This document shows positions 11,912 to 25,185 of a stretch of 64,000 nt of DNA, piece after piece. Origin of the DNA: Cadophora sp. MPI-SDFR-AT-0126 (taxonomy: Eukaryota; Ascomycota; Leotiomycetes; Helotiales; Ploettnerulaceae). The notes under the pieces were generated by a model, which was given only the letters and a program-made list of their open reading frames with translations, was not told where the DNA came from and did not search any database. The position numbers and the translations under genes were made by a program. Numbering within the stretch: position 1 is the stretch's first letter; each line of letters begins with the position of its first letter. The stretch covers positions 930,001 to 994,000 of the forward strand of contig JAGMVK010000019.1 in assembly GCA_020747065.1 (NCBI GenBank). The letters are read 5' to 3'.

Positions 11912-14900
11912 TCAATCGAAGCAGAGGAGACTGTCTCTGCTGTCACGAGTGTGCTTTTTTGTTTCTTTGGTCATGGACGACATCCCCCATACGCTTAATC
12001 TGGACGGCCTCTATATACGACGACGCGACACGAATATGATACCCGCATTTACCTCTTCCTACCACGCTCTACACCTCACACTCGCCTCTCTCGTCACATG
12101 AGCCGACTATTCTCCTGCTTATCCTTTTCTCTGCGACTCGCATCTCTGGAAGGCAGTCTTCATCTTCTATATACTTTGTATTGCTGCACGCTTTTCTCTC
12201 CTATTTAGCATGTCAGATCACTTGCTGATTGTCGAATATGCATCTCATACAGTGTTATGATGCTCCATCACTGGCGGCTATCTATTTGCTGTTTTCTTAT
12301 ACTCGGTGGTGCTACGGGTCAAAATGGTTTGGGACTGGTCCGGCGGTCGGTTTTGGGTCCGGATGGGTGGTTTTGGGCTCGGGCGGTCTCTTGTCAACAT
12401 TTACGCAATTTGGGCTGCGCGGTATTTTGCTCGAAAGACTTTTTTCGAGAGTGCTTCGATTTGATTTGACTTGGTTGTATATGTTACGTTATATTTTTGC
12501 GCGCTAGGGTCTCAGGGGAGCAGAAGGGTTCTGTATTTATGGAAGGAACGGACATGTCTGATGTCCGTCTCAATTGTGTTTGTCCTTGTGGGCATTAGGG
12601 AGGTTCCATGGACGGGTCTGGGAGTCGCTGGTGGGAAGGATTGGGAAGATTTCTGAGCCGAGGAGTGTTGAGCATCGATCAACGTGGCGTGATTGGCTTG
12701 TTTTGATTGATGGGATTTGATATACGTTAAAGATATACCAGAACGGATAAGCAGCAATGCTACTGTGCGATAGTTATACTTTATACATTGATATTACATC
12801 TCCACACATCAAATCGCTGATCTATTTCCTCCTTTCTCTTCTCCAGCGTTTCAGTGCGTCGACAGTCTAACGTATGGCACCGGAGGGCTCCTCCGTCAGC
12901 CTCCTCGAGCTCCTTACTTCACCATGCAGCTCTCGCAGCCACATCTTCAGATACATACATAAATATGCAGGTGCAGCAACTCGCATACAGACTACTCGAG
13001 ACGGCTCGTTTTCATCAACTAACTCACCGCCTCCACATGTCTCTAAAGATCCAGTATCTAATTCCCACAAACTCTGCCACTACAGGTAGGTACAACCACA
13101 ACCACGGCACCGGCTTGGCACGGCACGACATGGCATATTTCCAAATACGGCTTGTATGTAGCACGATCGGCGATCCTGTCCAGTGTCCGGTTCGTTGTCT
13201 CAAACCATCACAGTCCCGTCCATTGCGTGCGGAGCAGGAGCACAGCTGAAGATGGAAACTCTTGGGTACGCCGGCCAATGTTCCCAGTGGCGTTCTTGGT
13301 GCGTCCTGTCATATCTCACATCTCTGCCCACCTGCAATATCTGCAATGTAGTGTATGCAATCCTGTCCTGTCCCAGCAAGTGTTACACAAAGCAAGCCCA
13401 ATATTGCCCCTCTCTCGCTCTGCACTACTACATGCAGGGACCGGGGACGATTCGACTTGGTTGGTTGGGCCGCATGGTGATTCCAGAGTTGGGAATTTGG
13501 ATGAACAGGGCAGGCAGGGGGGAGGGTAAAAGTAGGTGTGTGTAGGGGGTGTGTGCATGGGACGGGTTGGTATGGGTGCTCGGGTCAGCTTCTGTCTTGG
13601 TTCGGTCGGCTGTGGTGTGGGAGGTGTGGAGCATAGGATGGTGGGCTGTTGGGCCGGATCGGCATGCCGATGTTGCAACCTAGTCCGTGAGTGAGACGGT
13701 CTACAGTCATCCTGCAGGATCCGCACGGTCATGCTACTATGCATTGGGTTATTGCCGATGGGGTACCATACGGAGGGTCAATTAATATATTGATCTTTTG
13801 GGTAATTGATGAGAGTGTGAGTAAGCTCGGGTGGGATATATGGATATAGATGGGAAGCTTAGGTAGATAGCCGAAGTAAGACGTGCAGCGGTTGATTTCA
13901 AAGAATGTCTCGCTGGGATTCGGGGGCTTGATGGGTACGGTCAGCCACAGGAGGAAGAGGTTGGGTCCTGTTATTTTTTGAGTGTGAAATCTGTCCATAT
14001 ATCTCATATGCAGGTGTTCGCTGCAGAACAAGTTCGGATTGCATTGCCGACCATGCATGTGAGAAATTCCGAGCAGGGGAGGCAGAACCTGGGGAGCTGA
14101 TGGATGATGGGTGTATTTGGGATCATTTACCTTGAAACAGTGCTAGTGGTGACATCATGGATCCTCACATGCAACTAATAATCAACCATTTTATCTTCTC
14201 GTCGCATTGGGACGAATTGGCGGTGGCGTTATCATAGCCTGGGCTGAAGTTCGAAACGAGGAGGAGAACAGAAAACAGGGCTTTTCCAATGCGGTGCTAC
14301 GCGAGGTGTGACGAGCTGGGGAAGTGGAGACCTGGAGTCTGGAGAATGCTACCCTGGCTTGTGTGGAATCACGATGCTGATTTGGTACGGGGGTAGGTAT
14401 GGGTATGGGGAAGTGAAAGTGGCGCTGGCTTGTGATATTGGATATTCATTTGATGGATGGATGGTAGGCTAGAGTCGGTGAGGAAGAATACACGCGATGC
14501 GTAGAGGTGTGCGTGTCTCGTATTCATCCTTGACTGAAGTATGCGAAGAAGAAGTATTCATCACCTCTCACAAACCAGGACCGTTTATCTCCAAGGGTGT
14601 GGTTCATCATCAGCAATCTATCTGACTAGAAGTTTCGAGAAGTCTGGATAGATTCGTGTGATGATGTGGTCTTGTGGACATCGTACGTGAGAATTGTGAT
14701 GAGATATTTTGAATACCCGGTGAGCTATGAGATGTTGTCTTCCTTGATTTTGTCTGACTGACGCGAGATATCGGGATAGGTGAGTGATTGACCAGGACAA
14801 GCTTGAGAAGGGATCATGAGGCCCAAAGTGGCTAATCACATGATTGATTTGAGACCGAGGATATGGTAGGTGTTCATGTTGTGGAAGGTGAGACGCAGGA

Positions 14901-17900
14901 GTGCATATTGAGATGTCTAAGTGTGGAGGGAAAAGATCTTGAGGTCAGGGTGATTGTGGTGCGCGGGATATGTGCCGAGGATGATGGGTAGAATCGGTAT
15001 ATGTTTGTGCTTGGTCAAGGTTCTTGTGTTGTGGTGGAGGTGGGAGATGGGCAATTGACATGGCTTTGAAGGGTCATGAGAAAATGACTGGTAGGGTCAC
15101 TGCATATTCTCTGTTGATAAGCTTTCGGTTGACCCCTTAAACGGCAGCGGTGCTCGCTTGTTTGGCGAGGTATTTTGATGTACCCTTTTGTCGCTTCTTG
15201 GCTTGGGTGCACAAAGTCCTCATGCGATCGGATTTCAGATTACCGAGATCTGTTTTAATCTTCCGGGCTGATCTGAGCAAGATTCTCAATAGACTTTGGT
15301 ACTATTTTTGGGCTTTGTGTTCAAAGTGAGATGACAACTGGGGCAATCCACCTCAGAAGGACAGGTCTTCTTCGACTTACGGTCTGCTTCAGACTACGTT
15401 TTGATTTAATAAAAATGCAAGTGGAACTAAAATCTACTAATGCACTCAGTAGAGCTCAATGCATCGATAACGGCTTTGATGCTTGTGCTGCCAGGAGTGA
15501 GCTGTTAGAAGCACTTGCCATTGAGATCGGCGGCTCAACCAGAAAATCCAAAAATCGGTAAGCATAACGAGTACAGGCATGAGGCCGAGTTTCTTGTTCA
15601 AGTCGGGCCGTGTAGCATGCAAAACCCGTTCCCCGAAGGCATCGTCCCTATCCAGCATACTTACACCGGTAATATGACTGTGATCACATCGCTTACAGGA
15701 ATCGATCCCCAGAACCCCTGCATGATGAAACGAGAGATTGAAAGGGAGCGAGAGCGATTGGGTGCCTCGTAAGCATGAACGATAAGCACTGGATTTGTAA
15801 GATCTCATGGTTCTGGGACTGAGCGATCTCAACAGTAGCTATTGTTTGATGACTATTGAAGGAGTTCGCATTGAAAGTCGATGCCGAGGAGTGAGCGACA
15901 GGCACACGCTCGGGGAATTTATCAACGCTAATCGACAACCTGCCCTTGCAGATACTGGATTTGACAGGTTTATCGGATGGATAAGTAAGTGCATTAGAGA
16001 GGCAGTCGGAGGAAGTTTGATCATGAACTAGGAGGAGTAAGATTCGCATCGGATAATATAGCCGCACATGATACGATAGCTGCCACGTATTGCGATTGTG
16101 AAGTAAAAAAGAGATAACAAGAAATACTGCTTAGAGGAACTTCCATATACGGATGACTATGACATTAAACATTGACAAAAAGTTATATTTGCTTAGGCAT
16201 TTGGCACGCGGATAAGTAAACGTACAGATCCAAGGCAGAGAAGTAGAAAAATGGAGCAAACGACAAATACCAGGAGCAAAACAACTTGATAGGGAAGTAT
16301 CTCCAATTGGAAAGCAAGATGAGTTGAATAGCGGATGATCCTTGGCCCGGACTGTGCAACCACACCTTTCAAGTGCCGAAATGTATGCCTTGCTTCGAAT
16401 CTTCCGCCGAGATATTCCCGACTCAGGAAGACTTCATCCAGCTTTCAAGCTTGAATATGCAGTTTGGAAATTTTCAAATCCCGGATTCTTTGTCAAGAAG
16501 GGTATATCGAAACCGGTGGTTTGGAAATCGGCGACTGAGACATGATACATATCTGAGCTGCTGATGTAACCCCAGCGGGGTCAGGCTGACTCGTGCAGAA
16601 GCCGATGCTAGTACCATCCTGGGAAGTCCCTTGAACAGGTCAACAACCTTGCCGTGATATATGTAGGGAATACATTAGTCTGGGTTGTTGAACGTGGGGG
16701 AACAACGTTGGGAGTGAAACATGTCCGTCATTACGTCGCATCGTCCCGTCGAAGCCGTGGTCTCCATGTGGAAGTCCTCTTGCAATGCGGCCGCTCCCAG
16801 TCGAAATATCTCACGATGTCTTCAACTCAGCCGTCTGGCTTTCCATTGCCCGGATCGGACATCCCTCCCTTGCTATCGCCAAAAGTTGCATCGCGCCAAA
16901 GATAGGTGCGGGGCACTATCAAGAAATCTTCCGCTTGGGAGACCCGACCTCGGAGGAGAGGCTGGATTCGAGTCTCTGCGTGTGCTTTTTGGGGATAATT
17001 GGCTGGCTGGCGGCCTCGCCGTTCTGCAGCAGAGAGAAAGAGGAAGAAAAAATGTTGGAGTCTCACCAGATTTTCCCAGTGATGTGGACAGATGCGCGGT
17101 GATCCCTTGCTTCCGCTCCTTGAAGGAAGGACAACCCCTCTTTTGACCTGCGAATCCTAAGGCGTGCCGAAGCCCGTGGGGGTGGGAAATAGTGGAGTAG
17201 AGAGAAGAGGGTTTGGTAAATGGTCAATGCATGAACTGATATAGACCTTGCCCGTCGGCGTGTGAAGATGCAAGACGCGGAGAGGGATGCGAGGACGAAT
17301 GAGAGGCGTTTGTCGGTACCAGACATTCCGCATTTTGATATTATACTTCCACTAGGATTCGTCGATTCGAAGGGAAGGGAAGGGAAGGGAAGATGGGATG
17401 ATCCTGTCGAAATGGATGTTACGTACATGAGCGAAGCATGAAAGTGCAGCAAGGAGCTGCGGTAGAGGAGTGGGACTTGCAGCTCTGGCATGCGGCTTCC
17501 TTCAATGCAGGTCGGATGAGAAGGATCAATAGGTGGAGAAAAGTGCAGAGGGTAAGTGCAGTGGTATGTGGGCTTGCTTGTGCATTTGGTCCTCCTATTG
17601 TTGCGAGTTCACCTGAGGAAATTATGCGCGATGGAGAAAGATCAGCCTGTTCTCTGGGCCGGACCGCCCGCAGAAGGTTTGCTCGGGGCAGATGGGTGCC
17701 AAAGCGTGGGGGACTAGTTCTGGAGCACATTGGGGTTTTTTTGTGTAGGCCACTCACTCATCGGACAATGAGCTGGCATTCGATCAAAGTTTCGGTTGCG
17801 TCATTTTTGAAGACCACGTTTTTAGCATTGGTTGGCATATGTGTTCTGCACATGCTGGGTCGTGATTGAAGTGATGCGAGGCTGTGGCATTGAAGACGGT

Positions 17901-20011
17901 GGCATATGTAGGGGTAGCGACAAGGTGCTATTGACATGGGCAGGCTTCAAAACATAAGTCGGGCAGCTTTGCTTTGAAATAGTTAACAAGTTGATTTTAG
18001 ATCAGGTCTAGAGCAGAATTTCAACCCAATCTACCATAGTTACTATTCAACATCATGTTGCTTTCCGAGCTCCTCGCATGTCTTGTTTCCCTAGCATTCT
18101 AATTATGTCGATACCGTCTCGAAGGTCGGGAATGATTAAGTAGTACTTCGCATTTCAATGCTTTCGTATTGTGCGCCCGATTTCACGAGCTGTCTTGAAG
18201 TACTGGGTTTTGATATGACTACTATGGCTTATTGCTGCCATGAAATGGGCGGAATATGCACTTGGTCAGTTCCATACCAGTCAGCGTCACCTTTGGATCC
18301 AGTTTAATATCACCTAATACTAATAACTCTCAGATGCCTCAAAATATTCTGGGTAAACCGCTGTAGGTTGGAATTTACCTCATGAACTTAATCACGTCGA
18401 CTTCGTGGACTCTTCTTTGCCTGAGAACCGGTCATTATGAAAGAGCAGACCGAACTAGTGAGTGCCTCCCCAACACGCCACGTAAACACCAATCTGCAAG
18501 TCGAATTTCAGGTATCCTTTCTGTTAGGTCAAGCACCTTTTATGGAGCTGAACAAGGCCGTATCAATGTCACAACGATGATTCGAGGCATTGAAGGTGTT
18601 CAGAACGCCAAAGAAGGTGTCATGGTCCTGTATGAAAGCCATGATAACGTATGACCCACCGAGTATCTTTCCTCCAACCTTCGTGGTTGTACATCACAAG
18701 TCAGAGGACCCCCATGTGCCAGTAAATCTTCTTCGCTTCCTGTTTTGACTGATCACTGGTGAAATATCGAAATTCCATGGACTCTTCAATTCCCACTTAC
18801 GTGAAGTTGTCGTGATATTACTTCCAATCTCACACGCGATGTGACACCGAAAGTCTGGGATCCCCACAACGCCACCATATTTCCAGGCATCGGGGCAGGC
18901 CACGATAGGGAATCCGGTCGGTCGACTTGTACAAGCCGCACCACGACAGGGAATTGAGGCCAGTCCAGATACCAAGACTGTGCTGGGACATGGGCTTCGT
19001 ATTCGCAATTTGAGGTATCTCCCCAGTTTCTTGGTCTTTCGGGTACTCCAACATCCGTGAAATCTCGTGCGACGGGGATCAATTGTAGTAGGAAGGACTT
19101 CGCGAGGATATCGGTTGGAGATGCTTTTGGATCGTTTTTTCTACAGCGACAAGTCAACCGTTTCTTCAAAAGAGAGTACAGATAAGATGGTAACGAGCTA
19201 TGGAGTCGATCAACACAAAGAAGTGGCGTTCTCTCGTCAGCACTTGCTAACAATGTCTTGAACCTTAAAACCTGTCTCACACAGGCACAACCTTAAATAC
19301 ACCAATATCTTTACAGACACCGCAGACAAGTTGTTACATCTCAAACGATTTCAGCTCTTGGTTTACTCATTCAGCAGCTTCCTGATGAGGGAAGTGATAT
19401 TGGGCATACTTCTTCCAAGCGAGGTGCGCTTCTTTCCCAGCCCAGCCCAGCTCGCTCCTCCCCGATTCCCCTCCCTCCTTCACATGGGCACTTCGGCTCG
19501 AAGCCCCATCCAGCCAGCCAGCCATCATCCAACAAGTCCTCGCTTACGGTATAGCCTTCGATCTCTTTGGTTGAAGTTCAGACCGATGCTTCTCGGTTCG
19601 CAGCCGATGCTTTCTTTCTGCAGCCTTGCGGCGCTTTTCGAGTGCTTTGAGTGGCCACTTTCTTTGGCTCGGCACCTCGGCCACCCCGTTCGTTCATCAT
19701 CGCTTCCATCTGCGGGTCACTGCACCGCATTGAGTAACTCTCCAACATACCGTACTACATGTAATGATGGATGGCAAACATTCTGCGCTCGCAATTTTGT
19801 AAGTGTCATGGAATCGTAAGGGTGTTTCTTCTCTGCCATTGCGATTTCAATTTTCTTCTTATTCACTTGTAGCAATTTTCTTCCGATAGCGTGAATACTA
19901 AACCAAGCCTCCAATCCACACACTACTCCACGCCACTATTGCAGACCCCGCGCCGACGCATCGCCTCTACTACTTGAGATGGAGCCGAGAGCTTCATGAG
20001 AGACCAGCAAA
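11912..20011. other. Gene-poor intergenic region, 8.1 kb
   Basis: No supported gene. The open frames present (up to 164 codons at 18786-19280 minus, 162 at 19331-19819 plus) lack motifs, compete with frames on the other strand and have no convincing start or splice context. A short AGGGA array is listed separately. About 600 bases before the transporter start there is a CT-rich stretch (19430-19530) that may be part of its promoter. Confidence 0.5.
17371..17390 (+). repeat. (AGGGA)4 pentanucleotide repeat
   Basis: Four perfect AGGGA units, with a further GGG six bases on. The plus strand gives four GGG runs separated by AA, which matches the G-quadruplex consensus. It lies in a gene desert, so no target gene is evident. 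Confidence 0.8.
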
Positions 20012-23000
20012 ATGGAGGAAGATGTTGAATCTGGTCGGCGGGTTCCAGGAGGTGCCAAAGATGAGGAGGCGCAAAGCTTCCAGATAGCTCCCAGAGCTTC
20101 ATCGCCACCTTCGAGCGATGCCAAAGACGAAGGCAGCAACGAGATCTTTCACTCTGCAACGTCGCACAGTAATCACATATCCCTCCGCGATGTCGATCCT
20201 GTCGAAGTTCAGGTACGAGACCTGGCGGTCACGGTGGATCTCTTGCCCTCTGCACTTTCGATAGACAAATACCTCACACGAAAACCAAGACAAGATGGCA
20301 GCGAGGCTCCGAGATCGAAACAGATTCTGCACTCGGTGTCTGCCTCTATGCCAGCCGGTACACTTACAGCGATCATTGGAGGAAGTGGGTCGGGAAAGAC
20401 AACTATGTTGAACACAATGGCAGAGCGCATGACGAGCGCGAGGTTATCTTTTGGAGGGAGGACTACATTCAATGGTATGGGCGGGGTCAACAGCGTTCGC
20501 AGCGCATATGTCATGCAGCAGGATGTTCTATTGCCTACCCTTACGGTTCGAGAGACGTTACGCTACTCTGCAGATTTGCGACTGCCGCCTCCTACAACGG
20601 AAGATGAGAGAAGAAAGGTCGTGGAGGAGGTGATACTGGAATTGGGCTTGAAGGAGTGTGCAGATACGAGGATTGGAAATCACCAACACAAAGGATGCTC
20701 CGGTGGGGAGAAACGGAGAACGAGCATTGGAGTGCAACTTCTCAGCAATCCAAGCGTGTTATTCTTGGACGAGCCGACGACAGGCCTGGACGCCACCAGC
20801 GCATTTCAACTGGTCCGAACATTGAAGTCGTTGGCAAAGAAAGGACGAACCATCATAACTACCATACACCAGCCGAGATCTGAAATCTGGGGTATGTTCG
20901 ATGGCCTAGTGATCCTCACGAGAGGAAGTCCAGTCTTCTCAGGGAGAGCGGATGACTGTATACCGTGGTTCAAAAAAGTTGGGATGGAACTGCCTCCGTT
21001 TGTTAACCCAGCGGAGTTCTTGATTGATATCGCCGCAATTGACAATCGATCTCCTGAGCTTGAAGCTGTTTCTTCAGAGAGAGTTGAAAAGCTCAAAGCT
21101 GCATGGCTTGACGAGAGTCAGTTAAGATATGCCTCTGCTGGCGAGAAAGACGTCTCATCAGTAGAACCAGTAGATACAAGGGACACGCATATGACTCGAT
21201 CCCCCTTCATTCGCCAGACACGAGTACTTACTTCACGGACCTTTCTCACGACGTATCGAGATCCTATGGGAATGGCTGGCTCGCTTTCCGAAGCCATTTT
21301 GATGGGGATCTTAACTGGTTGGGTGTTCTTTGCGCTAAGCAGAGACCAATCTGGAATTCGAAGTCGACAAGGAGCACTTTACAATGCCGCTGCACTTCAG
21401 GGATATCTCATTCTCATGTTTGAAACTTATCGGCTTACGGTCGATGTGCAACTTTTCGATCGAGAGCATAACGAGAACGTGGTGGATGTTGTCCCATTCT
21501 TACTGAGCAGACGTATCGCCAGGTTCCTCACAGAAGATTTACCCGTACCACTGGCCTACTCCGTCTCGTTCTACTGGATGGCTGGATTCAGAGCAGAAGC
21601 AGATACATTCCTCATATTCTTTTCAATCATCTTCATCGGACAATACATCGCAGTCACTTATGCTGCAGCATGTGTAGCAGCGGCTCGAGACTTTGCGACG
21701 GCCTCCCTGATCGCCAACCTGGGATATACGATTCAGAGTATGGCCTGCGGGTACTTCATCCAGAGCAACAGCATTCCGGTCTATGTGAGATGGTTGAAGT
21801 GGACAGCATACGTTTTTTACGCTTTTGGTAGCCTGTGTGCGAACGAATTCGTTGGTCAATTCTATGATTGTCCTCTTCCTGGGGGCGAATCTGATCCAGC
21901 ATGTATTCAATACACCGGAGCTTTTATCATGGACTCTCTGGGATTTCCAGAAGATTGGATCGTGAAACCTATCATCGCAATGGTCGCTTTCGTGGCTATG
22001 TTCTATCTCGCAGCGTTCATCGGGTTCAAGTTTCTCCGCGTTGAGATGAATATTGCTCAAGCACGTACCTCAGATACCGATTTTTCAGCAGGCAAGGAGA
22101 AAATGGTTGTGCGATCAAATGCTGAAGTACGAACTGTCGATATCGGACTGGATAGGTTTGCCCTTGATTTGGACAAGAGGTCAATGACCGGACGAAAACT
22201 ACCCACAAAGACGATTCTCCATCCTGTCACAGCAAATTTTCAGGCAGGCCTGCTCAATGTCATCATGGGCCCGTCTGGGAGTGGCAAGACGTCTCTCCTC
22301 AATGCTATGGCTCTACGTTTGCATAACAGTGTGGGAACGCGGTACAAACAATATGGAGAAATGACCTTCAATGGATCTGTCCCTTCCGATTCTGTCATCC
22401 GGTCGGTTTGTTCCTATGTCTGTCAAGACGACGATGCACTTTTGCCATCTCTGACTGTACGAGAGACGCTCCGGTTCTCTGCTGGACTACGACTTCCGTC
22501 CTTCATGACGGCCACCCAAAAGAATCAGCGGGCGGAAGAAATTCTGATGAAGCTGGGTCTCAAAGACTGTGCGGATAATCTGATTGGCTCTGACACAGTC
22601 AAAGGCATTTCAGGAGGCGAGAAGCGTCGTGTCTCGATAGCTGTCCAGATCTTGACTGATCCCCGCGTTCTGCTGCTCGATGAGCCTACTTCGGGTTTGG
22701 ATGCTTTCACGGCCTCATCTATCATGGAAGTGCTGCAAGGTCTGGCTCAAGAAGGTCGTACGCTGATCCTGACAATCCATCAATCTCGCTCCGATCTCTT
22801 CCAAAAGTTCGGTAATGTGCTGCTTCTTGCCAGAGGGGGCTCTCCTGTTTATGCCGGAAACGGCGCTGGTCTTCTCCCACACTTCGACTCTCTCGGATAC
22901 CCGTGTCCTATAACCACGAATCCTGCAGACTTTGCTCTAGATCTGATCACGATCGATCTTCAGCATTCGGAGAGAGAAACTGCGACTCGCCAGAAAGTTC

Positions 23001-24051
23001 GTTCCCTGATATCATCCTGGACAAGCGGGGAATTCGCTTCTGTAATACGGCCGACAACAATCTCCACACCTGCTGAGTTAGGATCCTTAATTCGAAAGTC
23101 AACTACCTTCGTCGCCGCATATCCTATCCTTGTGCATCGGGCTTTCATCAACTTCCGTCGTCAACCTCCGCTCCTCATTGCCCGCACGACCCAAGTGACT
23201 GGACTTGCCGTCATTTTGACGCTCTTCTTTGCACCATTGAAGAATGACTATGCTTCGGTTCAGACGCGATTGGGATTCATCCAGGAATTTTGCGCCTTCA
23301 ATTTTGTCGGCATGCTCCAGAATGTAGCTGTGTACCCTGACGAAAAAGACGTCTTTTACAGAGAGAATGATGATGGCACATACGGCGTTGAGGCTTTCCT
23401 CGCCCAATACATCACTCTCGAGGTCCCATTTGAAGTTGCGACGAGTTTTCTCTTTGCCATATTGGTAGACTTGGCTGCTGGGCTTCCTCGGACAACTCAA
23501 ATGTTCTTCGTCTGCTTCTTTAACTGCTTTTGCATAGTTTCCTGCGGAGAAAGTATTGGAATTATGGTAATTCCACCCCTCTCATTTCAATTCAATCAGC
23601 TAATAAGGGCGAACAGTTCAATACACTCTTCCCTCACACCGGCTTCGCCATCTCTCTTACCTCAGTCTTTCTCTCAATATCGCAATTCATGTCCGGTGTC
23701 ATGTCTATCAACATGCCCTCCTTCCTCCAAGGTGTTAACTATCTCTCTCCCTTGCGCTACGCTATCCGTAGTCTAGCACCATATTCTCTCCACGCCATCC
23801 ATTTCACGTGCAACGACACACAGCGCCTTCCCGACGGAAAATGTCCCATCGAGAATGGAGAGCAAGTCCTGGATCTGTACAAGCTGAATACAGATGCCCT
23901 GAAGAACTTGCTTGCTCTGGGAGCGTGTACACTTATCTATCGACTATTTGCATATGCTTTACTAAAGGCAATGAGGATGCATTGGGGTACTGTGGGCTGG
24001 TCAGGGAGGATGAGGAAAGTGCTTGGTAATGGTGGCGGGGGTGGGAGATAG
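20012..24051 (+). CDS. Full-size ABCG-type ABC transporter (1,329 aa, one intron)
   Basis: Exons are 20012-23566 and 23617-24051, joined in phase 0 across a 50-nt GTAATT...AACAG intron. The order is NBD-TMD-NBD-TMD. NBD1 has Walker A GGSGSGKTT (about 123), signature CSGGEKRR and Walker B LFLDEPTTGLD (about 250). NBD2 has Walker A GPSGSGKTS (about 753), signature ISGGEKRR and Walker B LLLDEPTSGLD (about 888). Each is followed by a hydrophobic ABC2-type membrane domain (about 420-680 and 1020-1310). Both nucleotide sites keep full signature and Walker motifs, unlike many PDR-type pumps whose first site is degenerate, and the protein is shorter than the usual ~1,450-1,500 aa PDR proteins. It therefore resembles a duplicated WHITE-type half transporter. 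It is predicted to act in the plasma or vacuolar membrane as an ATP-driven exporter of lipids or hydrophobic compounds; the substrate is unknown. No biosynthetic genes are adjacent. Confidence 0.95.
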
Positions 24052-24309
24052 TGCAACCGTATCGATGATTTTACAAAGTCCTAGAATAACTTACGTACAT
24101 ATGGGTTCAAATCAGTCGTTGGCTTTAGCGGGTGGGGCATAGCATATTACGGCGTCACTATCTATAGATCAATCCTGTTCACTTTTCAGTATCATATCAC
24201 TTCTTGAGCGATTTCAATTGCAAAATCTTCTCTACAGCCATTCGTACATCTATCCATCCACCCATCTACCAAAGTACCCGCCACATTCCATAACATATCT
24301 AAACCCCCC

Positions 24310-25185
24310 TCAAACAACCACAACCCCACCCTCCCCAACCATCTCCCCCAGATCCCACACCACCGCCGGCCCACCACTCTTTCTCCACAACCCAATCCAA
24401 TCCAGATCCACCTCATCCTCCGGACCAACATATATAACCGCCCTCTCGTGCGGCATCGCACCCGGCGCCTGCTCCTCTCCACTATATGGGAATGTCAGTT
24501 AAATGTCCTCGGAATGTTTCCGTACGTTGACTAGATGGATGGAAGGTTTTTTTTTGGAGGGGGGGCGGGGGGCGGCTCACGGCTATTTCGTAACCGCGGG
24601 CTTTGGCGACTTCAGCGACGATTCGACGAATGGTAAAGCGGGTGTCTGCGTCCGTTGGGACTTCAGCGGCCCCAGCGGACTCGTCCCAGGATACTTGGAA
24701 TGGGATTTTTCCAGATCCGCGGGAGAAGTATTCGGTGTGGGGGAAGGCGGGCTCGTTGATTGAGGAGATGGTGGATGAGGAAGATTGGCAGGAGGGGGAG
24801 GGGGATGAGGAGCGGTGGTGGTGGTGCTGGGTGTTGGTGGCGTGGTATTGGTATTGCTCCTTGGCAGCGAGCTGTTGAGGATGTTTGTTAGTGGTGCTTT
24901 GATTGGAGGTGTGGGAAGAAAAGCAAAGAAAAGAGATACTGGACTCTTTGATTTGAAGCAGTGCAGAAAGGATGTATGGATATCGAGTCATTCCCGAAAT
25001 TGGAAGCAAACAGGACTGAAAGACGAGGGAAAGAAAGGAAAAGAAAAGAGACTGACTTGACGAGCCAACATCTCATCGTTAGGAGTAGCATCTGCCATGT
25101 CTTGGTTCATAGCAACTACTTCAACACCACCCTCGATGTTCAAAGTCTCTCCTCGGTCACCAGACTTCATCGAGGTCCATCTCAT
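24310..25185 (-). CDS. Conserved-looking protein of unknown function (about 192 aa, three exons)
   Basis: On the minus strand the exons are 25185-25057, 24871-24581 and 24468-24310, all in phase 0, with introns of 185 and 112 nt. Exon 1 encodes an acidic N-terminus ending ATPNDEMLARQ. Exon 2 holds a His/Ser-rich linker, then FPHTEYFSRGSGKIPFQVSW and a basic-acidic helix (RFTIRRIVAEVAKARGYEIA). Exon 3 encodes ERAVIYVGPEDEVDLDWIGL and GGPAVVWDLGEMVGEGG before the stop. The joined frame reads as a compact alpha/beta protein, but I recognise no named family. The donor of intron 1 (GTCAGT) is acceptable. The acceptor of intron 2 is uncertain: the best-looking site (ATATAG) is out of phase, so I used a CAG 12 bases further on. 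Starts at Met1 or Met6 are both possible. It is transcribed divergently from the kinase gene. Confidence 0.6.

Noticed and set aside
18786..19280. 164-codon minus-strand frame in the gene desert
   Set aside because: No motif, no ATG near its start, and similar-length frames occur by chance elsewhere in the window.
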